Under the pieces are notes generated by a model. The model did not search any database, was not told the origin of the DNA, and worked only from the letters and a program-made list of their open reading frames with translations. Positions 6,159-14,581 of a DNA stretch of 35,960 nucleotides are shown here, one piece after another (position 1 is the stretch's first letter; the number at the start of each line of letters is the position of its first letter). Both the position numbers and the translations under genes were made by a program. Origin of the DNA: Candidatus Paceibacter sp. (GTDB lineage Bacteria; Patescibacteriota; Minisyncoccia; UBA6257; 02-FULL-45-10c); contig DYGE01000002.1 of NCBI GenBank assembly GCA_020724845.1, forward strand, positions 1 through 35,960, in the 5' to 3' direction.

Positions 6159-7128
6159 GAAGAAGAAAAATCTTAAACGAAAAAAGAAGATCGTGGTTAT
6201 TGGCGGCGGAACCGGAGTGTACACGGTTCTTAGCGCTTTGAAGCCTTATTCCGCTGACTTGAGCGCGATAGTCACAATGGCGGATGACGGCGGTTCTACC
6301 GGCATCCTGCGGGAAGAATTTGGCATTTTGCCGCCTGGCGATATTCGCAGAGCTTTAATTGCCTTATCTAATTCCGACAATAAAATGCTTTCAGATCTGC
6401 TTTCTTACCGGTTTCAGGAGGGCGTCGGCCTTACCGGCCACAACTTCGGCAACTTGCTTATCACTGCCTTGCATCGCTTGACCAATGATTTTGAATCAGC
6501 GATTGATGAGGCCGGTAAAATTTTGAGCATTCAAGGGAGGGTAATACCGGTAACTTTGGGTCATTCAAAACTGATGGCGGAATTGGAGAGCGGCGAGATT
6601 ATAAAGGGAGAGAATAATATTGATATTCCTAAACATGACGGAAGGTTGAAAATTAAAAAAGTGTGGTTGAAGCCGGCGGCAGATATTAATCCTAACGCCA
6701 GGAAGGCCATAATGGATGCCGATTTGGTGATCATCGGCCCGGGGGATCTTTATACCAGCCTGATTCCTAACTTGCTGGTGCGAGGAGTTAGGGAGGCCAT
6801 CCAGAAGTCTAAAGCAAAGGTGGCGTATTTCGTAAATATAATGACCAAATTCGGGGAAACAAATAATTTCTCCGCTATGGATTTTATCAATGAATTGGAG
6901 GCGTACATCGGCAGAGGCAATCTGGATTTTGTGGTGATAAATAACAAAAAACCTTCCCCGTCCCGATTAAGCGGATACGTGAAAGAGCGCGCTGAATTCG
7001 TGGACCCCAAACTGCCTCTATCCGGCAAGCGCAGTTTTATGCCTATTACAGCGGATCTGGTAAGGTCTAAAGGGTTGGTCCGACATGATCCGATGAAAGT
7101 AGCAAAAATAATTCAAATGCTTCTTTAA
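6157..7128 (+). CDS. yvcK: YvcK/CofD-like protein (gluconeogenesis factor family)
   Basis: 323 residues, matching YvcK. The N-terminus carries the nucleotide-binding loop VVIGGGTGVYTVL (residues 13-25), followed by MADDGGSTGILREEFGILPPGDIRRAL and GHNFGNLL, signature segments of the YvcK branch of the CofD fold. B. subtilis YvcK binds UDP-sugars and is needed for growth on gluconeogenic carbon and for cell-wall synthesis. The ATG is part of a palindrome arm; the Lys/Arg-rich first 12 residues may derive partly from it. The stop overlaps the glyA start (TAATG), so translation is coupled. Confidence 0.88.
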   Translation: MKKKNLKRKKKIVVIGGGTGVYTVLSALKPYSADLSAIVTMADDGGSTGILREEFGILPPGDIRRALIALSNSDNKMLSDLLSYRFQEGVGLTGHNFGNLLITALHRLTNDFESAIDEAGKILSIQGRVIPVTLGHSKLMAELESGEIIKGENNIDIPKHDGRLKIKKVWLKPAADINPNARKAIMDADLVIIGPGDLYTSLIPNLLVRGVREAIQKSKAKVAYFVNIMTKFGETNNFSAMDFINELEAYIGRGNLDFVVINNKKPSPSRLSGYVKERAEFVDPKLPLSGKRSFMPITADLVRSKGLVRHDPMKVAKIIQMLL

Positions 7129-8360
7129 TGCCAGACATCCAAATTAAAAATTTAATAAAAAAAGAGGTCAAGAGGCAGCAGCTATGCTTGAACCTGATTG
7201 CTTCCGAGAACTATGCCTCGCCGGAGATTCTAAGAGTCCTAGGGTCGCCTCTGGTCAACAAATATTCCGAGGGTTATCCCGGCAAGCGATATTATCCGGG
7301 CAATGAGCTTTATGATGAGATAGAGAATTTAGCGAAGGCGAGGGCTTTAAAGGCCTTTGGTCTTTCTGCTGGAAGCTGGGCAGTGAATGTCCAGCCATAT
7401 TCCGGATCTCCGGCTAATTTTGCCATTTACAGCGCCCTGATGAATCCTGGCGATACGCTGATGGGATTGGAGCTTGCCGCCGGGGGCCACCTGACTCATG
7501 GTCACAAGGTAAGTTTGTCGGGAAAACTATATGAAGCGGTTCAATACGGAGTGGAGGATTCCGGGCTGATTGATTATGAGAAGGTTGCTTATTTAGCCAG
7601 AAGGTATCGGCCGAAGGTGATTGTTTCCGGCTTGACGGCCTATCCTAGAAAAATTGATTTCCTAAGATTTGGCCGGATCGCTAAGTCTGTTGGCGCGTAT
7701 CATGTGGCTGACATATCGCACCTGGCGGGGCTGATTGCGGCTGGGCTTCACCAGTCTCCCTTCCAGCACAGCGATGTAGTTATGACGACAACTCATAAGA
7801 CCTTAAGGGGTCCGCGAGGGGCGGTGATATTTGCAAAGAGAAAAGTCAAAAACGAAAAAGGAAAAGCGATTTCGAATCTAATTGATCGTGCGGTTTTTCC
7901 GGGCCTGCAGGGCGGCCCTCATAACAATGTTACAGCTGCAAAGGCTGTTATGTTTTCGGACGTCTCCAGTTTAAAGTTTAAATCTTATCAGAGGCAGGTC
8001 CTAAAGAATGCCCAATTTTTGGCCAAGCAATTGAAAGGGCGGGGGTTCAATCTGGTGACGGGCGGCACCGATAATCACCTGATTTTACTAGATTTAAAAA
8101 ATAACAAATTAGAAGGCCTGACAGCCGAAAAGATGCTGGAAATTAGCAATATTACCGCCAACCGCAATTCAGTCCCCGGCGACGCCTCGCCTCTTAAGCC
8201 TTCTGGGGTTAGGATTGGAACTCCGGCGGTTACTGCCAGGGGTATGAAAGAGAAAGAAATGGCGGAGGTTGCGGAGTTGATTTCCAGATGCCTCTTGAAA
8301 AGGGAAAACGTTAAAAGGGAAACCGAAAAGTTATGCAGGAGATTTCCGCTGCCGTATTAG
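7128..8360 (+). CDS. glyA: Serine hydroxymethyltransferase
   Basis: PLP enzyme converting serine plus tetrahydrofolate to glycine plus methylene-THF. Seen: LNLIASENYASPEIL (20-35), YPGKRYYPG (50-58), the PLP-lysine motif TTTHKTLRGPRG with K224, and HNNVTAAKAV. The length of 410 is normal. The C-terminal tail ends in a repetitive Lys/Arg/Glu segment (KRENVKRETEKLC) encoded by degenerate AAAAGGG words and overlaps the folD start by 28 nt. It sits between yvcK and folD, so methylene-THF is made and passed to FolD by adjacent genes. Confidence 0.95.
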   Translation: MPDIQIKNLIKKEVKRQQLCLNLIASENYASPEILRVLGSPLVNKYSEGYPGKRYYPGNELYDEIENLAKARALKAFGLSAGSWAVNVQPYSGSPANFAIYSALMNPGDTLMGLELAAGGHLTHGHKVSLSGKLYEAVQYGVEDSGLIDYEKVAYLARRYRPKVIVSGLTAYPRKIDFLRFGRIAKSVGAYHVADISHLAGLIAAGLHQSPFQHSDVVMTTTHKTLRGPRGAVIFAKRKVKNEKGKAISNLIDRAVFPGLQGGPHNNVTAAKAVMFSDVSSLKFKSYQRQVLKNAQFLAKQLKGRGFNLVTGGTDNHLILLDLKNNKLEGLTAEKMLEISNITANRNSVPGDASPLKPSGVRIGTPAVTARGMKEKEMAEVAELISRCLLKRENVKRETEKLCRRFPLPY

Positions 8361-9157
8361 ACGGAAAGAAGATTGCTCGGGAAATTATTGCCGGGCTTAA
8401 AAAACAGCCGAAGCCGAAAAAATCTTTGGCGGCTGTTTTGGTTGGCGATAATTTTCAGTCAAAGAGTTTTTTGAAGCAAAAGGAGAAAGTCGCCGAAGAA
8501 CTTGGCATAGAATTCCAGCTGCGCCAATTTAGTCCAGAGATCGACCAAGTTGATCTATTAAAAGAAATAAGAAACCTTAATGAAGATGAAAAAATCGGCG
8601 GAATTATTTTACAGCTCCCTCTTCCTAACCACCTTAACCGCGGCGAGATAGTTTTCGCGATTGATCCCAGAAAAGACGTTGACGCCTTGAATCCAAGAAA
8701 TGACTTAGTTCTCCCGCCAGCAGTAGAGGCTGTGAGAGACATTCTACGAATTACGGACTACGAACTACGGACTAGAATTGCTGCCGTTGTCGGATCCAGA
8801 GGTTTTTTAGTCGGCGCCCCTATTTCCAGGTGGCTGGATGGCAGATGCCGAAAGTTAATTTTGATTGATCAGGGTGACGACTTATCAAAAACAAAAGAGG
8901 CGGATTTAATAATCTCCGGAGTAGGCAAGGCGGGCTTAATAAAGCCGGAAATGCTGAAAAGTGGGGCGGCTGTTGTTGATTTTGGCTACGATATCGAAGA
9001 TGGAAAAATCTACGGTGATTTTGACAGTAGTTCACTAAACGCTAAACGCTTAATGCCAAACGCTGGTTTTTATACCCCGACTCCCGGCGGGACCGGACCT
9101 ATTTTAGTCGCCGAACTTTTTAGGAACTTTTATCAGCTCAACGGTTTTTATGATTGA
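8333..9157 (+). CDS. folD: Bifunctional methylene-THF dehydrogenase/cyclohydrolase FolD
   Basis: Interconverts methylene-, methenyl- and 10-formyl-THF with NADP. Seen: the catalytic segment SKSFLKQKEKVAEELGI with Lys50, ILQLPLPNHL, KDVDALNP, a Rossmann region AAVVGSRGFLVGAPIS, and the C-terminal TPGGTGPIL. The length of 274 is typical. Two oddities: the active-site Tyr of the usual Y-V-x-x-K motif is Phe46, and the signatures VGRSxxVGxP and GGVGPMT are diverged. Two in-frame word repeats lie in it (8745-8775 and 9034-9064). The start overlaps glyA by 28 nt, suggesting coupling. Confidence 0.9.
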   Translation: MQEISAAVLDGKKIAREIIAGLKKQPKPKKSLAAVLVGDNFQSKSFLKQKEKVAEELGIEFQLRQFSPEIDQVDLLKEIRNLNEDEKIGGIILQLPLPNHLNRGEIVFAIDPRKDVDALNPRNDLVLPPAVEAVRDILRITDYELRTRIAAVVGSRGFLVGAPISRWLDGRCRKLILIDQGDDLSKTKEADLIISGVGKAGLIKPEMLKSGAAVVDFGYDIEDGKIYGDFDSSSLNAKRLMPNAGFYTPTPGGTGPILVAELFRNFYQLNGFYD

Positions 9158-9166
9158 AAATCGAAA

Positions 9167-9189
9167 AACCCTTGGCGAGGCCAAGGGTT
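9167..9189 (-). terminator. Intrinsic terminator of the small minus-strand gene
   Basis: AACCCTTGGC (9167-9176), 3-nt loop, GCCAAGGGTT (9180-9189); on the minus strand TTTTT follows. It sits just after folD in the convergent gap. Confidence 0.7.
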
Positions 9190-9450
9190 CTAGATAGAGG
9201 TCAGTATCGCGGGCACATGTCCAAGATCGAATTTCGCCTTGCCTCTTTCATTAAAGAGTTCAGGATACAGCTCCGAGGCTTTCAGTTGGACGTCAAGCGG
9301 GTTTTTGCTGGCGATGACTCTGTCCGCCTCATCTTTTAGAAGATCCGCGTTTTGAGTTTTCCTATTCCATAGGACGGCGATCCACATATCCTTCAGTTCC
9401 TGCAGTTCGGATTCCTTCAGGCCTAGGACATCAAGCTCTTTCGGGGTCAT
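9190..9450 (-). CDS. Small hypothetical protein
   Basis: 86 residues, soluble and mostly helical (LKESELQELKDMWIAVLW), family unknown. The start is firmly supported by GGAGG five to six nt upstream, and the gene has its own TTGCAA-17-TATAAT promoter and its own terminator. The leader immediately before the ATG (GGAGGAAAT) is identical to that of the partial gene at 329, so a minority class of Shine-Dalgarno-led genes coexists here with leaderless ones. Confidence 0.6.
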   Translation of the reverse strand: MTPKELDVLGLKESELQELKDMWIAVLWNRKTQNADLLKDEADRVIASKNPLDVQLKASELYPELFNERGKAKFDLGHVPAILTSI

Positions 9451-9479
9451 ATTTCCTCCATTTCTTGGGAGCTGGTCAT

Positions 9480-9508
9480 ATTATACAACTATTTTTGTTA
9501 TTTTGCAA
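9480..9508 (-). promoter_or_regulatory. Promoter of the small hypothetical gene
   Basis: Minus-strand TTGCAA (9508-9503), 17-nt spacer, TATAAT (9485-9480). Confidence 0.5.
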
Positions 9509-9510
9509 AT

Positions 9511-9541
9511 AAAAACACCGAGATTAACTCGGTAGTTTTTT
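9511..9541 (-). terminator. Bidirectional-looking terminator after recA
   Basis: ACCGAG (9517-9522) pairs with CTCGGT (9528-9533), flanked by A-run and T-run on both sides. In position it ends the recA transcript on the minus strand. Confidence 0.65.
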
Positions 9542-9542
9542 A

Positions 9543-10586
9543 TTACTTAGCCACAGCTATAGTTTTCTTTTTTAACTCGCTCAATAATTTCTTGTCTTCT
9601 TTAAGCATTTCTTTCACTTTTTCAAATCCAACTCCCAATTTTTGACCGTCCATAGAGTAGGTGGCTCCAGACTTTGTAACCGCGCCGTGCTTCAGGGCGG
9701 CATTCAGTACGTCGCCTTCATAAGAAATGCCTTCGCCGAACATAATATCGAATTCAGCAAGCTGAAATGGCGGAGCTACTTTATTTTTAACTACCTTCGC
9801 GCGGACTCGGCTCCCGACTACCGCTTCTCCTTTTTTGACCTGGGCGATTCTCCTAACGTCAATGCGGACAGAGGAGTAGAACTTCAGAGCCCTGCCCCCG
9901 GGGGTAGTTTCCGGGCTTCCGAACATGACGCCGATTTTCTCCCTAAGCTGGTTTATGAAAATGATCATAGTTCCGGTTTTAGCTGCTAGCGCTGTGAGCT
10001 TGCGGAGCGCCTGCGACATCATTCTGGCCTGTAATCCGACGTGGGTCGCGCCCATCTCGCCTTCAATTTCCGCTTTGGGAGTGAGGGCGGCTACGGAATC
10101 CACCACCACCACATCAATGATTCCGGACTTCACCAAGCTTTCCAGGATATTCAGAGCCTCTTCTCCGCTGTCAGGCTGGGATATCAAAAGTTCCTTCACT
10201 CGGACGCCTAATTTGGAAGCATAGTCCGGATCCATGGCGTGCTCCGCATCTACGAAAGCGGTTTTACCGCCTTTTTTTTGTGCTTGGGCTACTACGTTGA
10301 GCGCTAAAGTGGTCTTTCCGCTGGATTCCGGGCCGTAGATTTCAATTATTCTGCCTTTTGGCAATCCATTTACTCCCAGGGCTAGGTCTAAGGAAAAAGA
10401 GCCGGTCGGCACTACGTCTACATTTACTTTCTTCGCGTCCCCCAGCTTCATAATCGCGCCTTCGCCGAACTTGCCCTGCAGGTCCGACAATAGGGCGTCC
10501 AGATTTTTATTTTGATCTCCTTTATCTTGAGACTTGTCGAAAGATTTTTCCTGTTCTTTTTCCGAAGTCTTTTTTGTCTTGGCCAT
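9543..10586 (-). CDS. recA: Recombinase RecA
   Basis: 347 residues, the standard length. Walker A GPESSGKT at 85-92, FVDAEHAMD, the Walker B region [15 protein letters not shown], loop L1/L2 segments ([35 protein letters not shown]), and a Lys-rich C-terminus. It forms the ATP-dependent strand-exchange filament for homologous repair and, where present, SOS induction. The N-terminus carries a 25-residue Lys/Glu/Gln extension before the core. I saw no LexA box. It lies 23 nt downstream of the RodZ-like gene on the same strand, so it is probably in one operon with it. Confidence 0.97.
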   Translation of the reverse strand: MAKTKKTSEKEQEKSFDKSQDKGDQNKNLDALLSDLQGKFGEGAIMKLGDAKKVNVDVVPTGSFSLDLALGVNGLPKGRIIEIYGPESSGKTTLALNVVAQAQKKGGKTAFVDAEHAMDPDYASKLGVRVKELLISQPDSGEEALNILESLVKSGIIDVVVVDSVAALTPKAEIEGEMGATHVGLQARMMSQALRKLTALAAKTGTMIIFINQLREKIGVMFGSPETTPGGRALKFYSSVRIDVRRIAQVKKGEAVVGSRVRAKVVKNKVAPPFQLAEFDIMFGEGISYEGDVLNAALKHGAVTKSGATYSMDGQKLGVGFEKVKEMLKEDKKLLSELKKKTIAVAK

Positions 10587-10609
10587 ATTTTTTAATTTAA
10601 GTTTATTAT

Positions 10610-11287
10610 TTAATTCGTTTCCGGTTCTGTGTTAGCTGTTTCCGCGCTTTCCGGCTGCGGCTCATAGAGTACCCGCTTGGTTATTGTAACTTCTCTGCCC
10701 AGCAGCCTCTTAGCTTTAAATTCTATGACATTCAGCCCGGGCTGTAAATCGTATTCTTTACTGAAAGCGCCGTCAGGGCCAATAAATACTTCTTCTCCAT
10801 TAATCGTCAGCTTATCCTTTTGTTCCAGTTTGCCTGTTATCTGAAGAGGGTTTTCAGAAGTTGCTATCAGAGAATTTTCGGGGCTGGCTACTATCAGGTT
10901 AGGCTCTCCTATAAGTCGGTCTAGACTAAAGAGCGTGTATATTATCAGCAGAATCGCCAGCAGGGTCAGTAGCGCCGTTGATTTGGAGATATGCTTTATC
11001 GCGAACCGGTTGCTGGGAAGCTTGTCGTAGGCTCCGGAACGTTTGTGCTCCAGCTCCTTTTTATACAATTCCCAAAGTTCATCGTGATTTAGCTGCAGCA
11101 TCTCTGAAATCTTTTTTATGTAGCCGCGCACATAGGGAGCAGCTGGCAGTTTTTCAATATTGATATTTTGAATCGCCCAGATGTAACGTTCCGGTATTCC
11201 GGTGGCTTGGGAAAGTTTCTCGTGGTTTATATTCCTAAGCTCCAGAGCCTCATCCAATAGTGTTTTTAAATCCTTATGGGGTTCCAT
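10610..11287 (-). CDS. RodZ-like HTH / single-pass membrane protein
   Basis: From the ATG at 11287 the protein has an N-terminal Xre-type helix-turn-helix of the HTH_25 kind ([20 protein letters not shown], then [15 protein letters not shown]), a Lys-rich linker, one membrane helix ([20 protein letters not shown]) and an extracytoplasmic beta-rich domain with an Ig-like look ([20 protein letters not shown]). This order matches RodZ, the MreB-binding cell-shape protein, though no mreB is nearby. A start at 11332 adds 15 residues and cannot be excluded. The C-terminal tail is Glu/Pro/Thr-rich. Confidence 0.7.
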   Translation of the reverse strand: MEPHKDLKTLLDEALELRNINHEKLSQATGIPERYIWAIQNINIEKLPAAPYVRGYIKKISEMLQLNHDELWELYKKELEHKRSGAYDKLPSNRFAIKHISKSTALLTLLAILLIIYTLFSLDRLIGEPNLIVASPENSLIATSENPLQITGKLEQKDKLTINGEEVFIGPDGAFSKEYDLQPGLNVIEFKAKRLLGREVTITKRVLYEPQPESAETANTEPETN

Positions 11288-11375
11288 ATTCCTTGAGTTT
11301 AATAAGTCGCCTGTTTTTGGAGATAGAATCATTTTAGTACATCTGATATCTGTTTACCAGTTGCAGGCCAGAAAG

Positions 11376-11486
11376 CCGCGGACATAAGCCCGCGGATGGA
11401 TAGCTGCGAAATAAAATAGCGCGCGGTGGCGCGCTCATCTCTGGCAAAAATGCCCGGTGGTCGCCCTCGGAGATAGATGGGCGACC
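11376..11486. other. Structured intergenic region with three GC-rich hairpins
   Basis: Between ftsK and the RodZ-like gene: CCGCGG/CCGCGG (11376-11381 with 11390-11395), AGCGCGC/GCGCGCT (11418-11424 with 11429-11435), GGTCGCCC/GGGCGACC (11459-11466 with 11479-11486). No convincing gene is present. It may be a leader RNA, a small RNA or repeat debris. Confidence 0.4.
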
Positions 11487-11500
11487 CATTTTCACAAACA

Positions 11501-11522
11501 AAAAGCGGCAATGCCGCTTTTT
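11501..11522 (-). terminator. Intrinsic terminator of ftsK
   Basis: AAAAGCGGC / GCCGCTTTTT with a 3-nt loop. On the minus strand TTTTTGTTTG follows. The ftsK stop codon overlaps its edge. Confidence 0.75.
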
Positions 11523-13677
11523 ACATCTCCGGATTCTTTTCTATATAAACTTCCCTCGGCTTTGCCCCCTCTCCTGGCCCGACAACCCCGTTCTCCTCCA
11601 TCATGTCCAGCAGGCGGGCCGCGCGCGCGTAACCGACCGAAAGCCTTCTTTGCAGAAGAGAGGCGGACGCTTTTTGGGCCTGTCGAACAATTTCTACGGC
11701 CTCGTCATATAATTCGTCTTCCTCTTCGTTTTTAGTAAATGCATCAAAGTTAATTTCTCCGGATGGTTTTTCTGCTCCAGTTTCAAATCTATCAGCCATA
11801 GTAGGATTTCTTTCCTCCTCTTCGTCTTCGGGAGACAGCGGGGTTGGGCCTTCGTTTTTATCCCTAATGAAGTCGGTGACTTTGTGCAGCTCTTCTTCGC
11901 TGATATAGGCGCCCTGGATTCGCTTTGGCTTGGAAAGTTCTGAAGAAATGAAAAGCATGTCTCCGCCGCCGAGAAGCTTTTCCGCTCCAGAGGTATCTAA
12001 AATGGTTCTGGAGTCAACTTGGCTGGCGACTTGCAGGGCGATCCTGGCAGTGATGTTCGCTTTAATCAAGCCGGTGATAACTTCCACCGATGGCCGCTGG
12101 GTAGAAAGCACCAGATGAATGCCGGTGGCCCTGGCCATTTGAGCAAGTCGGACGATAGAACTTTCAATGTCTTTTCCATAAGCCGCCATCAGATCGGCGA
12201 GTTCGTCTACTACTATTACTATGTATGGCAAGGATTCGTCTGGATTCGCCTTGTTGTAACTGGAAACATCCCGCGATCCGGCCGCCTGCAATCTTTCGTA
12301 CCGCTTTTCCATTTCGTCTATCGCCCAGCGGAACACGCCCAGCGCTTTTTTGCCTTCGGTGATGACGGGGGAGATAAGATGGGGGATGTCGTTGTAAATT
12401 GTCAGCTCCACTCTCTTGGGGTCAATCATTACGAATCTTAGGGTTTCTGGGGAATTCTTATAGAGCAGGGAGATAATTAACGCGTGAATAGCCACCGACT
12501 TTCCGGATCCGGTGCTGCCAGCGATCAAAATGTGCGGCATCTTGGCTAAATTCGCTAATATTGGTTCGCCACTGACGTCTCTTCCTAAAATAAAGCCCAA
12601 GGATCCGGAGGTGTTGTAGTCTTCAAAAGCCATCAGGCTCCCCAGCCGGACAATCGCCGCGGACTTGTTTGGAACCTCTATGCCAACCAACGACTTGCCG
12701 GGGATCGGGGCTTCAATGCGGATCGGATGCGCCGCAAGCGCAAGCGATAAGTCTTGATTGAGGGCGGTAATTCTGGAAAGCTTAATTCCTTCCGCGGGTT
12801 TCAGGGTGTAACGCGTTACTTTCGGGCCGATGCTGATCTCGCCCATTTCCACCGGTATGCCAAAGCTGTCCAGGGTCCTTTTGATAATGTTGGCGTTAGC
12901 TCGCAGGTCGCCGGAAGTTGGTTTTTCAATAGAAGATTTAAGCAGGGATATTGGCGGCGCCACGTAATTGGCGATTTTTTTGCTGGCGCCTGCTGACTTT
13001 TTGGGGGCGAAAAATGCCTTCGGGTTTTGAACTTTTAGTTCCGTGCCATCTACCGGTTTTTCTTCCTCCTTGGCCGCTTCTTCTTTTTCCTCCGGCTCTT
13101 GCTTCGGATGGCTGGGGAACGATTCTGGGCTGTGAATTACTATCGGCGCTTCTTCTTTCTTCTTTTCTTGAATTCGCCGCCTTATTTTCAGCGGAACGTT
13201 CAGGGTAAGCAGCAGGGCGGCGGCTAAAATAGTCAGGGTTATTATAATGGAAGCTACGTAGCCGAAGGGCGTTTCCAGGGCGCCTACCCATCGCCCCACC
13301 ATTCCGCCTCTATCGGGGTAGAGAACATCAATTAATCCCAGGCCGGCAATTACAAAGAGGCTAGCTCCAAAAAAAATCATCCCAAAGGCCCTGTCTGCCT
13401 CCTGCTTATTTTCTGAAAGAAACACGCCCGCCATAATCAGGAATATTATCGGGAACAAGTAATAGCCGAGCCCGAAAAGAGTGGAGAGTATGTCGTAAAA
13501 GAATTCTCCGGCCGGGCCGGCATTGTGGAAACTTGCCAAGATTAGGATGGCGGCGATGCCGATAAAAAAAACTGCTAAAATGCTCCGCTCCGTTTCCGGA
13601 TGAATCTGGGATCGCAAATCTTTCAGCTTATCCAGCAAACCGGCGGCCTGATTATTTTTTTTCTTTTTTCTAGCCAT
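11521..13677 (-). CDS. ftsK: DNA translocase FtsK
   Basis: 718 residues. Four to five membrane helices (about 32-50, 65-85, 98-118, 138-160) anchor it at the septum. A Glu/Lys linker (170-210) follows, then alpha-beta domains and a RecA-like motor with Walker A GSTGSGKS at 387-394 and Walker B region IVIVVDELADLM near 475. The C-terminal winged-helix gamma domain (SLLQRRLSVGYARAARLLD) recognises KOPS-type polar sequences. It pumps chromosome ends through the closing septum. The length is that of compact SpoIIIE/FtsK proteins. TATAAT lies 11 nt before the ATG. Confidence 0.95.
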   Translation of the reverse strand: MARKKKKNNQAAGLLDKLKDLRSQIHPETERSILAVFFIGIAAILILASFHNAGPAGEFFYDILSTLFGLGYYLFPIIFLIMAGVFLSENKQEADRAFGMIFFGASLFVIAGLGLIDVLYPDRGGMVGRWVGALETPFGYVASIIITLTILAAALLLTLNVPLKIRRRIQEKKKEEAPIVIHSPESFPSHPKQEPEEKEEAAKEEEKPVDGTELKVQNPKAFFAPKKSAGASKKIANYVAPPISLLKSSIEKPTSGDLRANANIIKRTLDSFGIPVEMGEISIGPKVTRYTLKPAEGIKLSRITALNQDLSLALAAHPIRIEAPIPGKSLVGIEVPNKSAAIVRLGSLMAFEDYNTSGSLGFILGRDVSGEPILANLAKMPHILIAGSTGSGKSVAIHALIISLLYKNSPETLRFVMIDPKRVELTIYNDIPHLISPVITEGKKALGVFRWAIDEMEKRYERLQAAGSRDVSSYNKANPDESLPYIVIVVDELADLMAAYGKDIESSIVRLAQMARATGIHLVLSTQRPSVEVITGLIKANITARIALQVASQVDSRTILDTSGAEKLLGGGDMLFISSELSKPKRIQGAYISEEELHKVTDFIRDKNEGPTPLSPEDEEEERNPTMADRFETGAEKPSGEINFDAFTKNEEEDELYDEAVEIVRQAQKASASLLQRRLSVGYARAARLLDMMEENGVVGPGEGAKPREVYIEKNPEM

Positions 13678-13718
13678 TGTTAACCTAATTATAATATAAA
13701 TTCAATTTTAAATGTAAT

Positions 13719-13744
13719 AAAAAACCTGCCCCCTATTGGGCAGG
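13719..13744 (-). terminator. Intrinsic terminator containing the stop codon of the upstream gene
   Basis: CCTGCCC (13725-13731), 6-nt loop, GGGCAGG (13738-13744); TTTTTTATTA follows on the minus strand. The TAG of the gene ending at 13733 lies in the stem and loop. Confidence 0.75.
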
Positions 13745-14479
13745 CGTTGAAGTTAAGATTTCTCTTACTCTATTATCCAGAATCGTCCTCAAAGAGATTT
13801 CAATCTCTTGCAACCTTTTTAACTTCTCGGGGTTGACCTTCAGGCGGTTTCTCGCCTCGCTCAATAGCCCTTCAGCGTCCTGGATATTTTGGAGCGATTT
13901 TATCGCCGGGCCTATTTCGTTTTCCAGTCTTTTCTTTAATGAATAGTTGGAAACCAGCCCCTCCAGACAAGATCGCAGCTTCACCGCTTGCGGATAGGCG
14001 TTTTTTAAAAGCGCGTCTCTGAAGTTCAGGATAATGGTCACCGGGTGGGACTCTCGTACGATGGCTAGATGTTCAGCGCTATTCAGCGCGTTAATTAACT
14101 CATTAGCATCTTCAAAGTTCAAGAAGATCGGTTTCGCGAATCCGAAAAGGAACTCTACCCGCTTCTTGATCATTTCTTCGTCGTTTCTTACGAGGACAAG
14201 TTTCCTCATTTCCTCTCCAAGTTGGTCCAGCATATAAGTGAAGCGAACCTCTCTCTTTAGGTGTTTTTCCAGCTCGTCGCGATTTATATTACCCCTCAAG
14301 AATTCCAGATAGTAGCTGGCCACTCGCTTTGCCAGCTTAAACAAGAAGAATCTTTCTTTTTCGTTGTAGCTTAGATTCAGGCGGTTGAAAAGCCTTTCTT
14401 CAATAAAGATGTACTCCTGCGCCCGCGACATTAAATAGGCCTCCAGAATTGCCATGGTCCGCTGGCCGCTCTTTTTCAC
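13733..14479 (-). CDS. Hypothetical soluble helical protein
   Basis: 248 residues from a GTG at 14479; the ATG at 14455 (MAILEAY) is an alternative start and perhaps the better one. The protein is almost entirely helical and charged, with no signal peptide or membrane segment and no motif I can name. Several predicted amphipathic helices (KLAKRVASYYLEFLRGN, SYSLKKRLENEIGPAIKSL-like segments) suggest a helical-bundle adaptor. It precedes ftsK on the same strand but is separated from it by a terminator, so it is its own unit. Confidence 0.6.
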   Translation of the reverse strand: MKKSGQRTMAILEAYLMSRAQEYIFIEERLFNRLNLSYNEKERFFLFKLAKRVASYYLEFLRGNINRDELEKHLKREVRFTYMLDQLGEEMRKLVLVRNDEEMIKKRVEFLFGFAKPIFLNFEDANELINALNSAEHLAIVRESHPVTIILNFRDALLKNAYPQAVKLRSCLEGLVSNYSLKKRLENEIGPAIKSLQNIQDAEGLLSEARNRLKVNPEKLKRLQEIEISLRTILDNRVREILTSTPAQ

Positions 14480-14566
14480 TCCGCCCCCATATTTTCAAGG
14501 TGCCTACATTTTACCACAATTTTTTCATAAATCAAGCTCGAAGGTTACTGAAATCAGTTTTAGTTT

Positions 14567-14581
14567 GTTATATTTTTAGTA
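14567..14581 (+). promoter_or_regulatory. Extended -10 giving a leaderless transcript
   Basis: TG (14566-14567 region), then TATATT (14569-14574), then exactly 6 nt to the ATG at 14581. Confidence 0.55.

Noticed and set aside
11329-11511. Minus-strand 60-codon frame between ftsK and the RodZ-like gene
   Set aside because: It runs through three hairpins, has no start signal and no protein-like pattern; better read as structured intergenic DNA.
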